Shown: piece by piece, positions 17,498 to 26,624 of the stretch
Layout of the letters: every line of letters starts with the position of its first letter
How positions within the stretch are numbered: the stretch's first letter is position 1
Assembly (NCBI RefSeq): GCF_031951985.1
Contig: NZ_JAVLVU010000001.1
Span: 868,001 to 932,000, forward strand
Source: Mucilaginibacter terrae
GTDB lineage: Bacteria > Bacteroidota > Bacteroidia > Sphingobacteriales > Sphingobacteriaceae
Direction: 5' to 3'
DNA length: 64,000 nucleotides
Position numbers and translations under genes: made by a program
Notes under the pieces: model-generated
What the model was told of the DNA's origin: nothing
Seen by the model: only the letters and a program-made list of their open reading frames with translations
Database searches by the model: none

Positions 17498-18175
17498 TTA
17501 CAATATTACGGATGAATCAATTTTACCATCAAGCAGGTTGATGATGCGCGAACCGTATTGGGCATTTTTTTCGGAGTGGGTTACCTGTATAATGGTTACA
17601 TCGTCTTCCTTATTTAGCTTCTGGAACAGTTCCATTATTTCCTCACCTTGTTTTGAGTTGAGATTACCGGTAGGCTCATCGGCCAAAAGCAATTTAGGTT
17701 TAGCTATCAGTGCTCGCGCAATACCCACCAGCTGCTGCTGTCCGCCCGATAGTTGCGCCGGGAACAGATCTTTTTTGCCTACAATGTTAAAACGGTCTAA
17801 GCTATCGGCCACTAAGGCTTTTCGCTCGGCACTTTTTACATCCTGGTACAATAGCGGGGTTTCAATGTTTTCGTAAACGGTAAGCTCATCAATTAAATGG
17901 TAAGCCTGAAATACAAAGCCTATATTTTGTTTATACAATGCCGAACGCTGTTTTTCTTTAAGCTGATGCACAGGCTCGTTCATGAAATAATGATATCCTT
18001 CGGATGGCTGATCTAACATGCCGATAATATTCAGCAAAGTTGATTTACCCGAACCTGATGGCCCCATGATCGAAATAAACTCTCCCTGGTCAACATCAAG
18101 GTCTACCTTGTTTAGCACATAAGTTTTATTGCCGCCGCTGGTATAGTATTTTGATATTTGTTTAAGTGATAACAT
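17498..18175 (-). CDS. ABC transporter ATP-binding protein (LolD/MacB type)
   Basis: The 225-residue ATPase has Walker A GPSGSGKST (about residues 39-47), Q-loop in FVFQAYHLIDELTVYEN, signature LSGGQQQLVGIARALI, Walker B LLLADEPTGNL and switch His in VTHSE. The sequence style is that of the LolD/MacB/FtsE group, which partners DUF214/FtsX-type permeases. The next gene downstream, eight bases away, is tolC-like, so a MacB-type efflux role is likely. The cognate permease and adaptor are missing from the neighbourhood. Confidence 0.93.
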   Translation of the reverse strand: MLSLKQISKYYTSGGNKTYVLNKVDLDVDQGEFISIMGPSGSGKSTLLNIIGMLDQPSEGYHYFMNEPVHQLKEKQRSALYKQNIGFVFQAYHLIDELTVYENIETPLLYQDVKSAERKALVADSLDRFNIVGKKDLFPAQLSGGQQQLVGIARALIAKPKLLLADEPTGNLNSKQGEEIMELFQKLNKEDDVTIIQVTHSEKNAQYGSRIINLLDGKIDSSVIL

Positions 18176-18368
18176 CTTAATGTGAATTGACAGTGTGAAC
18201 AGATAATGATTTATTAGCTGTTAATATAGGGCTTAAACCTCAATTTCGTACCAAAACATTAAAACGCTTATTTTAAAGCAATTAGGCACATTTAGCACAA
18301 TATTGATGTTCGCTTGTGCAACAAACATTGTTCGGTTGTGATACAGTTTTGTTGGGGAGTTCATGATA

Positions 18369-18514
<146 letters not shown>

Positions 18515-18525
18515 AAAAAACTTCC

Positions 18526-18533
18526 TACCTTTG
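18526..18533 (+). promoter_or_regulatory. -7 promoter element almost touching aminotransferase ATG
   Basis: TACCTTTG is a perfect TAnnTTTG. Its last G is five bases from the ATG at 18538, so transcription would start at or within the start codon, predicting a leaderless mRNA or a slightly later translation start. Confidence 0.5.
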
Positions 18534-18537
18534 CCTC

Positions 18538-19725
18538 ATGCTTACCCTTCGCCAACTTTTCCTTGCTAATAATGCCCAAACTACCGATTTTCCTTTATGC
18601 CTGGAATTTGAACGAGCCGAAGGCGTGTACATGTATAATGCCGAGGGAAAGGCTTGGATAGACTTGATTTCGGGCATTGGCGTTAGCAATATTGGTCATG
18701 GCAACCCTAAAGTTATTGAGGCCATAAAGCAGCAACTGGATAAGTATATGCACCTGATGGTGTATGGCGAATACGTGCAAACCCCACAAGTGCGCTTTGC
18801 CGAAAAGTTAACCTCGCTCCTGCCCCAAAACCTGGAATCGGTTTATTTTACCAATTCGGGTGCTGAGGCTATTGAAGGAGCTTTAAAATTAGCTAAGCGT
18901 TATACAGGGCGCAGCGGAATGATTTCCTGCTATCATTCATACCATGGCAGTACGCATGGTGCACTTAGTTTAATGGGGAACGAGGAATTTAAACAAGCCT
19001 ACCGCCCGTTATTACCTGATGTACATTTCATCAGCTTTAATAATACTGATGATTTGGACTATATAACCAAAGAAACTGCATGTGTAATTATTGAAACCGT
19101 ACAGGGTGAAGCCGGAATACGCGTACCCGATATGGAATATATGCAGTTACTGCGCAAGCGTTGCACCCAAACCGGAACATTGCTTATTTTAGATGAAAAT
19201 CAAACCGCATTTGGGCGCACCGGTAAGCTGTTTGCTTTTGAACATTTTGGCATTGTAGCCGATATATTGGTTTTAGGTAAGGCTTTAGGCGGAGGTATGC
19301 CGTTAGGGGCTTTTATTGCATCAACAGAAATCATGAGCGCCTTAAAAAACAATCCTATTTTAGGGCATATCACTACGTTTGGAGGCCACCCGGTTTGTTG
19401 CGCATCGGGCATGGCATCGTTGGAGGTATTATTGAATGAAGACCTTATTAACACGGTACCAGAAAAAGAAGCCCTGTTTAGAAAGCTACTTACCCAACCC
19501 GCTATAAAACAGGTGCGTGGCAAAGGACTGATGCTGGCTGCTGAATTTGATAGCTTCGAACTCAATAAGAAAATAATAGATACCTGTATTGAACAAGGCG
19601 TAGTTACCGATTGGTTTTTACATTGCAGCAACTCTATGCGTATAGCCCCACCGCTTATTATTACTAAAGAACAGATAGAGCACGCTTGTTCGGTAATTTT
19701 GAATGCTGTAAATCAGCATGTTTAA
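18538..19725 (+). CDS. Class III PLP aminotransferase (acetylornithine aminotransferase-like)
   Basis: The 395-residue fold-type I PLP enzyme of class III carries FTNSGAEAIEGALKLAKRYTGR (phosphate and substrate binding), HSYHGSTHGALSLMG, LILDENQTAFGRTGKLFAFE with the PLP-contacting Asp region, and LGKALGGGMPLGAF with the Schiff-base Lys in LGKALGGG. One variation is DENQT where most relatives have DEVQT. Acetylornithine, ornithine and other omega-amino donors are all possible; substrate cannot be set from sequence alone. The gene stands alone, downstream of the heptamer array. Confidence 0.9.
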   Translation: MLTLRQLFLANNAQTTDFPLCLEFERAEGVYMYNAEGKAWIDLISGIGVSNIGHGNPKVIEAIKQQLDKYMHLMVYGEYVQTPQVRFAEKLTSLLPQNLESVYFTNSGAEAIEGALKLAKRYTGRSGMISCYHSYHGSTHGALSLMGNEEFKQAYRPLLPDVHFISFNNTDDLDYITKETACVIIETVQGEAGIRVPDMEYMQLLRKRCTQTGTLLILDENQTAFGRTGKLFAFEHFGIVADILVLGKALGGGMPLGAFIASTEIMSALKNNPILGHITTFGGHPVCCASGMASLEVLLNEDLINTVPEKEALFRKLLTQPAIKQVRGKGLMLAAEFDSFELNKKIIDTCIEQGVVTDWFLHCSNSMRIAPPLIITKEQIEHACSVILNAVNQHV

Positions 19726-20012
19726 AGCATTTATTTGTATTTTTATAAGTTTGTCAGCTAAGTCGTCGTCACTACCATTTACATCAAAAATTATCAATTT
19801 CATAAAAAACAAGCCTTAGTGTACTATCAACACCATTTTTAGGTATTTCTTGGTATAGTTTATGCAATGTTAAGGGTGAAAATAAACGTTTAAAGGGTTT
19901 AGCTTAGATACCATAGGTTCTAATATTCAAATTGCCCTTTTTTTTAGTCAGAAGTGTATATTTCTAACTATAAGTTCATTCTCAAATAACATACAACTAT
20001 CTATCTATAAAA

Positions 20013-22289
20013 ATGAAAATTGCCTACATCTCCACCTATCCACCGCGCGAATGCGGAATAGCTACGTTCAACCAAAACTTAATGCGTGCTATCAGTGCTA
20101 ATTTTCCCGAACGAAAGTCATTGTCACAGGGTGGTTTTGTTGTAGCTGTAAACGATTCGGAAAATTTACAGGAATACGAATATCCACAAGAGGTAAAATA
20201 CGTTATACGCCAAAACCATCAAAAAGACTACATACGCGCTGCTAACTACATAAACACCAGCATTGCAGATGTTTGTATTATGGAGCATGAGTTTGGCATA
20301 TATGGCGGCGAAAGTGGCATATATATACTGCCGTTACTTAATCGTCTTGAGAAACCATTAATATCTATTCTGCACACTGTATTGCGCGAGCCAAGTTATG
20401 TTCAGCGCATTATTGTGCGTGAAATTGCCGAGCAGTCTTCAAAAATTATAGTGATGAGCCATCGTGCAGTTGAGTTCCTCACTACCATTTACGAAATCCC
20501 TGCAGAGAAAATACAAATTATTGAGCACGGTGTTCCTGATTTGGAAGCCCCTGAAGATAATCCGGTGAATGCTATTAGTGCGTTTAAAAATAAGAAAGTT
20601 ATGTTAACCTTTGGCTTAATAAGCCGTAACAAAGGTTTAGAGGTAGTGGTTAAAGCATTGCCTAAAATTGTTGCCAAACATCCCGATGTGATGTACGTGG
20701 TATTGGGCAACACCCACCCTGGCGTGGTAAAACATTCGGGCGAAGAATATCGCGATTATTTGAAAAGCCTGGCAGCACAACTCAAGGTATCAAACCACCT
20801 TACCTTTATAAATAAGTTTGTAGCCGAAGAAGAGCTGATAAACTACCTTACTGCTGCCACAGTTTACGTTACACCTTACCATAACGAAGCGCAAATTACC
20901 AGTGGTACATTATCATACGCTGTTGGTGCGGGTGCTGCAGTGGTATCAACCCCATACTGGCATGCCACCGAACTTTTAGCTGATAACCGTGGCCGTTTAT
21001 TTGATTTTAAAGATGCCGATGCTTTAGCCGATACTGTAAATGGTTTGCTGGATAATGAAGCGGCACTAAATGAAGTAAAACAAAATGCTTATGAATATGG
21101 CTTGCACCTGCGTTGGCCGGTAATTGGCGCCGAATATATACGTGTTGCACAGGAATCGGCTAACCGTCATGATTTCAGGGACAAAATTTTGCGTAACAGT
21201 ATTGTTGATCCGGAAGTTATGCCAGCCTTTAATCTGGCACACATACTGCGTTTAACAGATGATACCGGTATCGTTCAGCATGCTAAATATGGCATTCCTA
21301 ACCTTAAAGAAGGTTATTGCTTAGATGATAACGCGCGCGCATTAATTATGGCCTTGATGGCATACCAGCGTAACAAAAGTCCCGAGGCTTTAAACCTGTT
21401 GCCTATTTACCTGAGCTATATACACTATATGCAAACCGATGATGGCAACTTCCGCAACTTCCTGAGTTTCGACCGCCGTTATTTAGATGAGGTTGGTTCC
21501 GAGGATTCATTCGGCCGTACAATCTGGGCATTAGGTCATTTAATTGGCTGCGCAGCTCACAACTCATACCGCGAGTTTGCCATGGAGTTATTCCACCGCT
21601 CGTATCCACACTTCCAAAAACTGGAGCATATACGCGGTATGGCTAACACCATCATCGGTATATCATTATACCTCAAAGCTATACCAACTGATGAGGGTAT
21701 GATAAATGAGTTAATGCGTTTAACCACACCATTGGTAGAGGCTTACAAACGCACCTCAACTCCTGAATGGCAATGGTTTGAAGATGTAATGACATATGAT
21801 AACGCTATACTTCCTTTAGCATTATTGCATTCATGCGAAATCACAGGTAATGAAGAAGTAAGAAAAATTGCCATGGAATCAATGGGCTTCCTTGATAAAC
21901 TAACCTTATCAAATGGTTATTTAAGCCCTATTGGTAATGATGGCTGGTATTATCGTGGTGGTACTTTCCCAACATTCGATCAGCAGGCTATTGAAACTAT
22001 GGCTATGGTATTGATGTACTTCCAGGCTTATGAAACTTTGCGCGAACCGGAGTATATTGAAAAGATGTTCCTCAGCTACAAATGGTTCCTGGGCGAAAAC
22101 ACACTACGTGCACCTCTTTATGATCATGAAACCAAAGGTTGCTGTGATGGCCTGATGCCTACCGGTATTAACCGCAACCAAGGTGCCGAAAGTACTTTAG
22201 CCTACATGATATCGCACCTTACCGTACTCAAAGCATTTGAACTTGAGTATGAGTATAACAAATACGGACAGAAGATAGAGGTTTGTTAA
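20013..22289 (+). CDS. GT4 glycosyltransferase fused to a C-terminal alpha/alpha-barrel-like domain
   Basis: The 758-residue protein has two parts. Residues 1 to about 395 form a GT-B glycosyltransferase of family 4 (ISTYPPRECGIATFNQNL at the start; TFGLISRNKGLEVVVKALP; HNEAQITSGTLSYAVGAGAA near the donor site). Residues 400-758 are all-helical with GYCLDDNARALIMA, SEDSFGRTIWALGH, WFEDVMTYDNAI and NQGAESTLAYM, which resembles a six-hairpin glycosidase-type toroid. No signal peptide is present, so it acts in the cytoplasm. The stop overlaps the next GT gene (TAATG). With the facing GH130 gene it suggests mannose-type oligosaccharide metabolism, an inference. Confidence 0.87.
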   Translation: MKIAYISTYPPRECGIATFNQNLMRAISANFPERKSLSQGGFVVAVNDSENLQEYEYPQEVKYVIRQNHQKDYIRAANYINTSIADVCIMEHEFGIYGGESGIYILPLLNRLEKPLISILHTVLREPSYVQRIIVREIAEQSSKIIVMSHRAVEFLTTIYEIPAEKIQIIEHGVPDLEAPEDNPVNAISAFKNKKVMLTFGLISRNKGLEVVVKALPKIVAKHPDVMYVVLGNTHPGVVKHSGEEYRDYLKSLAAQLKVSNHLTFINKFVAEEELINYLTAATVYVTPYHNEAQITSGTLSYAVGAGAAVVSTPYWHATELLADNRGRLFDFKDADALADTVNGLLDNEAALNEVKQNAYEYGLHLRWPVIGAEYIRVAQESANRHDFRDKILRNSIVDPEVMPAFNLAHILRLTDDTGIVQHAKYGIPNLKEGYCLDDNARALIMALMAYQRNKSPEALNLLPIYLSYIHYMQTDDGNFRNFLSFDRRYLDEVGSEDSFGRTIWALGHLIGCAAHNSYREFAMELFHRSYPHFQKLEHIRGMANTIIGISLYLKAIPTDEGMINELMRLTTPLVEAYKRTSTPEWQWFEDVMTYDNAILPLALLHSCEITGNEEVRKIAMESMGFLDKLTLSNGYLSPIGNDGWYYRGGTFPTFDQQAIETMAMVLMYFQAYETLREPEYIEKMFLSYKWFLGENTLRAPLYDHETKGCCDGLMPTGINRNQGAESTLAYMISHLTVLKAFELEYEYNKYGQKIEVC

Positions 22290-23299
22290 TGAAGGTTGCC
22301 GTACTATCTCCCGTTGCCTGGCGCACACCGCCCAGACATTACGGACCGTGGGAACAAGTAGCATCAAATATTGCCGAAGGTATGGTTAAAAAGGGTGTTG
22401 AAGTCACCCTTTTTGCCACCGGCGACTCATTGACTGCCGGAAAACTCGAATCTATTTGTGAAATCGGATATGAAGAAGACCGCTCGCAAGATGCCAAAGT
22501 GCTGGAATGCCTACACATCAGTAACCTGATGGAAAATGCAGGTGAGTTTGACCTCATCCATAATAATTTCGATTTCCTGCCCCTTACCTATTCAGGGGTT
22601 ATAAAAACACCTGTAATAACTACTATCCACGGTTTTTCCTCTCAGCGCATTATTCCCGTTTATAAAAAGTATAACGCTACTTCGCACTACGTTTCTATTA
22701 GTAATGCTGACCGCAGTACTGAACTGGAATACCTTGCTACAGTATACAATGGTTTAGATGCTAAAGATTTCACCTTTAATGCCGATGCAGAAGATTATCT
22801 TTTATATTTTGGCCGTATACATCATGATAAGGGTACCGCTGAAGCCATAGAGATTGCGAAGAAAAGCGGGCGCAAACTTTTAATTGCAGGTATTATACAA
22901 GATGCCAACTATTATCGAGAACGTGTAGAACCGTTTATTGATAACGAGCAGATTGTATATGTTGGCCATGCCGGACCCGAAAAACGACAAGAGCTTTTGA
23001 GTAAAGCTTCTACCCTACTTCATCCTATTAACTTTAACGAGCCTTTTGGCATGAGCGTAGCCGAATCAATGCTTTGCGGCACGCCGGTTATTGCTTTCAA
23101 TAAAGGCTCGATGCCTGAGTTAATCAAACATCAGGAAACCGGTTTTTTGGTCAAAAATATTGATGAGGCGGTTGAAGCTGTTAAGCAGTTAAATACTATA
23201 GAGCGTAACACCTGCCGCGAATGGGCATTGGCTCAATTCAGCAGCGAAAAAATGGTTGATGATTACTACAAACTTTATCAGCAGATTTTAGGGCTTTGA
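22289..23299 (+). CDS. GT4 family glycosyltransferase
   Basis: The 336-residue GT-B enzyme opens KVAVLSPVAWRTPPRHYGPW (acceptor side, glycine-poor variant of the usual P-x-GG) and has YFGRIHHDKGTAEAIEIAKK and the donor-binding E-x7-E segment FNEPFGMSVAESMLCGTPVIAF. The ATG at 22289 shares one base with the stop of the upstream gene, a typical coupled junction; a TTG two codons earlier is less likely. It is followed by a strong terminator. The acceptor and donor are not known. Confidence 0.92.
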   Translation: MKVAVLSPVAWRTPPRHYGPWEQVASNIAEGMVKKGVEVTLFATGDSLTAGKLESICEIGYEEDRSQDAKVLECLHISNLMENAGEFDLIHNNFDFLPLTYSGVIKTPVITTIHGFSSQRIIPVYKKYNATSHYVSISNADRSTELEYLATVYNGLDAKDFTFNADAEDYLLYFGRIHHDKGTAEAIEIAKKSGRKLLIAGIIQDANYYRERVEPFIDNEQIVYVGHAGPEKRQELLSKASTLLHPINFNEPFGMSVAESMLCGTPVIAFNKGSMPELIKHQETGFLVKNIDEAVEAVKQLNTIERNTCREWALAQFSSEKMVDDYYKLYQQILGL

Positions 23300-23313
23300 A
23301 AAGTCTATAAAAC

Positions 23314-23344
23314 AAAAAAGCTTGCCGATTGGCAAGCTTTTTTT
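23314..23344. terminator. Terminator between GT4 and GH130 genes
   Basis: A 13-base stem (aaaaaagcttgcc / ggcaagctttttt) with loop gatt is AT-flanked on both sides. It ends the GT operon from the left and is placed to stop readthrough from the convergent GH130 gene. Confidence 0.9.
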
Positions 23345-23378
23345 ATGCGTTGTATTTTCATTCTCCTTCTCGCTTTGC

Positions 23379-23455
23379 CATTTCGATCATAGGGGAGGAT
23401 TTTTCAAAGTGATTATCTTATAAATTTAAAAAGCCTTATTCCTATGGTCGAGATG
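23379..23455. repeat. TTTCGA-type inverted repeat
   Basis: catttcgatcatagg (23379-23393) pairs with cctatggtcgagatg (23441-23455) over 15 bases with two G-U pairs, around a 47-base AT-rich spacer. The words match a dispersed repeat also seen at 27218 and 30922. It lies between convergent genes. Confidence 0.65.
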
Positions 23456-23485
23456 AAATAAGTGTGGATTTCATTTGAGCAATCC

Positions 23486-24952
23486 TTACACTCCATCTTC
23501 TTTTAATCTCTTTAACAATAACGACATATCAACCTCGGCAAACGATGAAGAATAGTCGGATAAGCCGTATGGTAAAATAAGTTTGTTGTTATGTACAATT
23601 GAACCACATGAATAAATAACGTTAGGTACATAACCCTCGCGCTCGTCACTGTTTGGAATAAGCAGGGGCTCCTTTAAGCGGCCTATTTCCACAGTAGGGT
23701 CGTCTAACTTTAACAAGCTGGCACCTAATACGTATTTACGCATAGGACCCACGCCGTGACTTATAATTAACCAGCCGTCTTCGGTTTCAATGGGTGAACC
23801 ACAGTTACCTATTTGTACAAACTCCCATGCAAACTTAGGTTTTTGCAATAATTGAGGATTTTCCCATATATTAATCTTGTCAGAGTACATGATGTAGTTA
23901 TTACATCCGTCTATACGTGACAGCATAGCGTATTTGCCATTAATCTTGCGTGGAAACAATGCCAGGTTTTTGTTTTGCGAACCTGCACCATACAATGGCA
24001 TAATTCTAAAATTCACAAAATCATTGGTTTGTAACAGCTTAGGCATAATTAAAGAGCCGTCATAAGCGGTGTAGGTAGCGTAGTATGATGAACTGCCATC
24101 TTCGTTATAAAATTTAACAAAGCGTGCATCTTCAATTCCTTTGCGTTCGTACTCTGATATAGGGAAGATAACCCGGTCAGATATATCCGTATCCAGCGAA
24201 AATACAATCTCGTAATACGAGTCGGCCAGCCAAAGAACTTTATCGTACTCTAAACGGCGCGAATCGTTTTGCTGTAGTTTTTGCGAGTCGAGAATTAAAC
24301 GGCGAAGGTTAGAATACTCAAAATGATGATCAAGTTTGTCTTCGAGCTCTTTTAATACATCAACGCTAATTTGCGTGGTAACAGCTTTATCAAAAAATAA
24401 TTTTTTATTGTAAACGGCATTACGCACAATTTCGGCTTCATCAATATAATCGCCGGCAGGCAGTACTGTAATATTGTTGTTTTTATCGAATAAAGCCCTG
24501 CGGAACGTAATAGATGATATGTGGCCTTCGCCAACAGCTCTAAAACTCATAATTACCCGGCGTTCGCCTTCTTCCAAATCACTTTGGTCGGGATCGTCAA
24601 CAATTGATGGGTTAAAAAATGCAGCCGATTCAATAGAATACTCGTGAGTAAAGTATGAGCCAATAAGCAACTTACGATAAACACTTAGCGCATCAAAGTC
24701 AATCCCTAATTCGGTAAAAAGGTTTTTGAGTTTTGCGCAATGACGATTAAGTACCCTGGTAATATTACGGTGACGGCGGGAATATTCCTGTAATAACGGA
24801 GAAATGAGACCGAATACATCTTCTTCCGGTACATTCATAACCCGCTGTATTACTTCTTTTGAACGTTCGTTACCGTTAAAAAAGAAACGGGCAATAACAC
24901 GCTTAGAATCGGGGTTTACTTTTACAGCCTTACGCTCGATAGAAAGTCTCAT
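23486..24952 (-). CDS. GH130-family glycoside phosphorylase/hydrolase, long form
   Basis: The 488-residue protein is longer than typical GH130 enzymes (about 330-390) because of a helical N-terminal extension of roughly 95 residues. Family landmarks are GIEDAR at 272-277 (usual GxEDPR), NLALFPRKINGKYAML at 329-344, GSPIETEDGWLIISHGVG at 385-402 and GYVPNVIYSCG at 440-450. GH130 members are five-blade propellers that phosphorolyse or hydrolyse beta-mannosides. Phosphorylase and hydrolase activity cannot be told apart by eye. No signal peptide is visible, so it is cytoplasmic. It faces the two GT4 genes. Database entries of this clade are sometimes mislabelled as pesticidal proteins. Confidence 0.87.
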   Translation of the reverse strand: MRLSIERKAVKVNPDSKRVIARFFFNGNERSKEVIQRVMNVPEEDVFGLISPLLQEYSRRHRNITRVLNRHCAKLKNLFTELGIDFDALSVYRKLLIGSYFTHEYSIESAAFFNPSIVDDPDQSDLEEGERRVIMSFRAVGEGHISSITFRRALFDKNNNITVLPAGDYIDEAEIVRNAVYNKKLFFDKAVTTQISVDVLKELEDKLDHHFEYSNLRRLILDSQKLQQNDSRRLEYDKVLWLADSYYEIVFSLDTDISDRVIFPISEYERKGIEDARFVKFYNEDGSSSYYATYTAYDGSLIMPKLLQTNDFVNFRIMPLYGAGSQNKNLALFPRKINGKYAMLSRIDGCNNYIMYSDKINIWENPQLLQKPKFAWEFVQIGNCGSPIETEDGWLIISHGVGPMRKYVLGASLLKLDDPTVEIGRLKEPLLIPNSDEREGYVPNVIYSCGSIVHNNKLILPYGLSDYSSSFAEVDMSLLLKRLKEDGV

Positions 24953-25127
24953 ATGAGGGATATAAATTTTGTAATTATCATAGCAATTAAGCCTTTTTCT
25001 AAATAAATAAAGGCTTTAATATTTTGCTCTATTTACACAATTTATATTACGTATAGTTTTATGTTTTTTACAATTTTAAAAATGCTGTTTTAAAATAAAA
25101 CTACGGTTCAATAAAATTTCTAAGTAA

Positions 25128-26048
25128 TTAAATAACTTTATTACGTTTTACAAGATAGGTTTTCAGTAAATGGTTATATCCCTCATTTATATTAGCATCC
25201 ACAATATCAATTTTGTACTGGGCACATTTAAGTTCCAGTTCATGGCGGTATTCATTTAAGGCGTTACGGTAGCTGTCGCGCACACGGCTGGGGTGTACTT
25301 TAACTTCTTCTCCGCTTTCCATATCCACAAAATGATGCGGGCGGTTATCAAACTTAAAATCAATCTCGTGGCAATAATCGCTTACATTAAAAATGATCAC
25401 CTCGTGCTTATTATACTTGAGGTGCTGAAGTGCTGCAAACAGTGATTGCGATCTTTCGGCATTCATGCTATTTTCCAGCATATCGCTAAAAATAATGATC
25501 ATGGAGCGCTGGTGCACTTCCTCTGCTATATGATGTATTACGTTTGAGAGGTTAGTTTGAGTATTAACCCGGGGTTGATTATATGCCTTCTCTAATTCGG
25601 CAAATAAGTAAAACAAGTGCGTTGAAGTAGAACGTACAGGGCTCAGCCAATCGATCTGGTCTGAAAACAAACCCAGCCCAAAAGCATCGCGTTGCTTTTT
25701 AAACAGGTACATGAGCGAAGCTATAGCATATACCGAAAATTGTAACTTGCTTAATCCCTTTTGCGGATAGTTCATAGATGATGAAGTATCAAGCAGTAAA
25801 TAGCTGCGCAGATTGGTTTCCTCTTCATACTGCTTTACAAACAGCTTATCTGTTTTGGCAAATAGTTTCCAATCGATGTTTTTTACCGATTCGCCATTGT
25901 TATATAGCCTGTGCTCAGCAAACTCTACCGAAAAACCATGGAAAGGGCTTTGGTGCAAGCCGGTTATAAAACCTTCAACCACCTGCCGGGCAAGCAACTC
26001 AAGGTTGGCTAACTGACGTATTTCCTGATTGGTATTTAACTCGGCCAT
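25128..26048 (-). CDS. DUF58 domain protein (von Willebrand A-like)
   Basis: The 306-residue DUF58 protein has the family core GFSVEFAEHRLYNNGESVKNIDWKLFAKTDKL followed by a von Willebrand A-like metal site DTSSSMNYP and SDMLEN. The usual role is that of partner for a MoxR AAA+ ATPase in envelope stress or metallo-enzyme maturation, often with BatA-E genes. None of those partners is adjacent here. It has its own start 16 bases from the terminator that follows the thioredoxin gene. Confidence 0.9.
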   Translation of the reverse strand: MAELNTNQEIRQLANLELLARQVVEGFITGLHQSPFHGFSVEFAEHRLYNNGESVKNIDWKLFAKTDKLFVKQYEEETNLRSYLLLDTSSSMNYPQKGLSKLQFSVYAIASLMYLFKKQRDAFGLGLFSDQIDWLSPVRSTSTHLFYLFAELEKAYNQPRVNTQTNLSNVIHHIAEEVHQRSMIIIFSDMLENSMNAERSQSLFAALQHLKYNKHEVIIFNVSDYCHEIDFKFDNRPHHFVDMESGEEVKVHPSRVRDSYRNALNEYRHELELKCAQYKIDIVDANINEGYNHLLKTYLVKRNKVI

Positions 26049-26064
26049 TGCAACTAAAGTAAAT

Positions 26065-26100
26065 AAAAAAAGCGTTACTGTTTAAGGTAACGCTTTTTTT
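26065..26100. terminator. Terminator downstream of thioredoxin gene
   Basis: Stem aaaaaaagcgttac / gtaacgcttttttt with an 8-base loop. It lies 22 bases past the thioredoxin stop on the minus strand and just before the DUF58 start. Confidence 0.88.
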
Positions 26101-26121
26101 ATATAGTTTATTGGCCGCTGC

Positions 26122-26442
26122 TTATGCAAGCTGTTTGCCTAATTTTTCGGTTAGTACCGATTTTGGCACAGCACCAATTTGTTTGTCAACAATTTCGCCG
26201 TTTTTAAAGAATAATAAGGCAGGGATATTACGGATACCGAATTTCATTGAAATACCGGGGTTATTATCTACGTTAACTTTGCCTACAACTGCCTGGCCGT
26301 CATATTCTTTGGCAATTTCCTCTACAACCGGACCTACCATACGACACGGACCACACCATTCTGCCCAAAAGTCAACTAATACCGGTTTATCTGATTTTAA
26401 TACTAACTCATCAAAGTTAGCATCGGTAATTTCTAAAGCCAT
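26122..26442 (-). CDS. trxA: Thioredoxin
   Basis: The 106-residue classical thioredoxin has the redox motif WCGPC in FWAEWCGPCRMVGPV (Cys about residues 30 and 33), the buried Asp in VLVDFWAEW, and the cis-Pro segment RNIPALLFF. It is a general cytoplasmic disulfide reductase that depends on thioredoxin reductase. The length is standard. It has its own terminator; the 5' side is flanked by a word-hairpin. Confidence 0.96.
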   Translation of the reverse strand: MALEITDANFDELVLKSDKPVLVDFWAEWCGPCRMVGPVVEEIAKEYDGQAVVGKVNVDNNPGISMKFGIRNIPALLFFKNGEIVDKQIGAVPKSVLTEKLGKQLA

Positions 26443-26537
26443 GTTTTTAAATGTTTATGTTTTAACAAATATAGAATAATCAAATTGCTTGCCACAAATA
26501 CCAACTGACAAACTGACAAATAAATTACTTCTTAATT

Positions 26538-26624
26538 AGTTCATGGATCATAGTCGATAGGTGATAGCAAAAATGGTAATTCAAGGCCTGCTATGAACTA
26601 TGAACCATCAACCATGAACTAATT
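26538..26624. repeat. Intergenic word-hairpin, ttcatgg/ccatgaa type
   Basis: The outer arms ttagttcatgg and ccatgaactaa are perfectly complementary over 11 bases. The interior is shuffled words of the same kind (atcatagtcgatagg; tatgaactatgaaccatcaacc). The stop codon of the acetyltransferase gene lies inside the right arm. Confidence 0.85.

Noticed and set aside
19726-20012. Riboswitch or leader before the GT4 fusion gene
   Set aside because: Inspected for conserved aptamer cores and terminator hairpins; only AT-rich sequence was seen.
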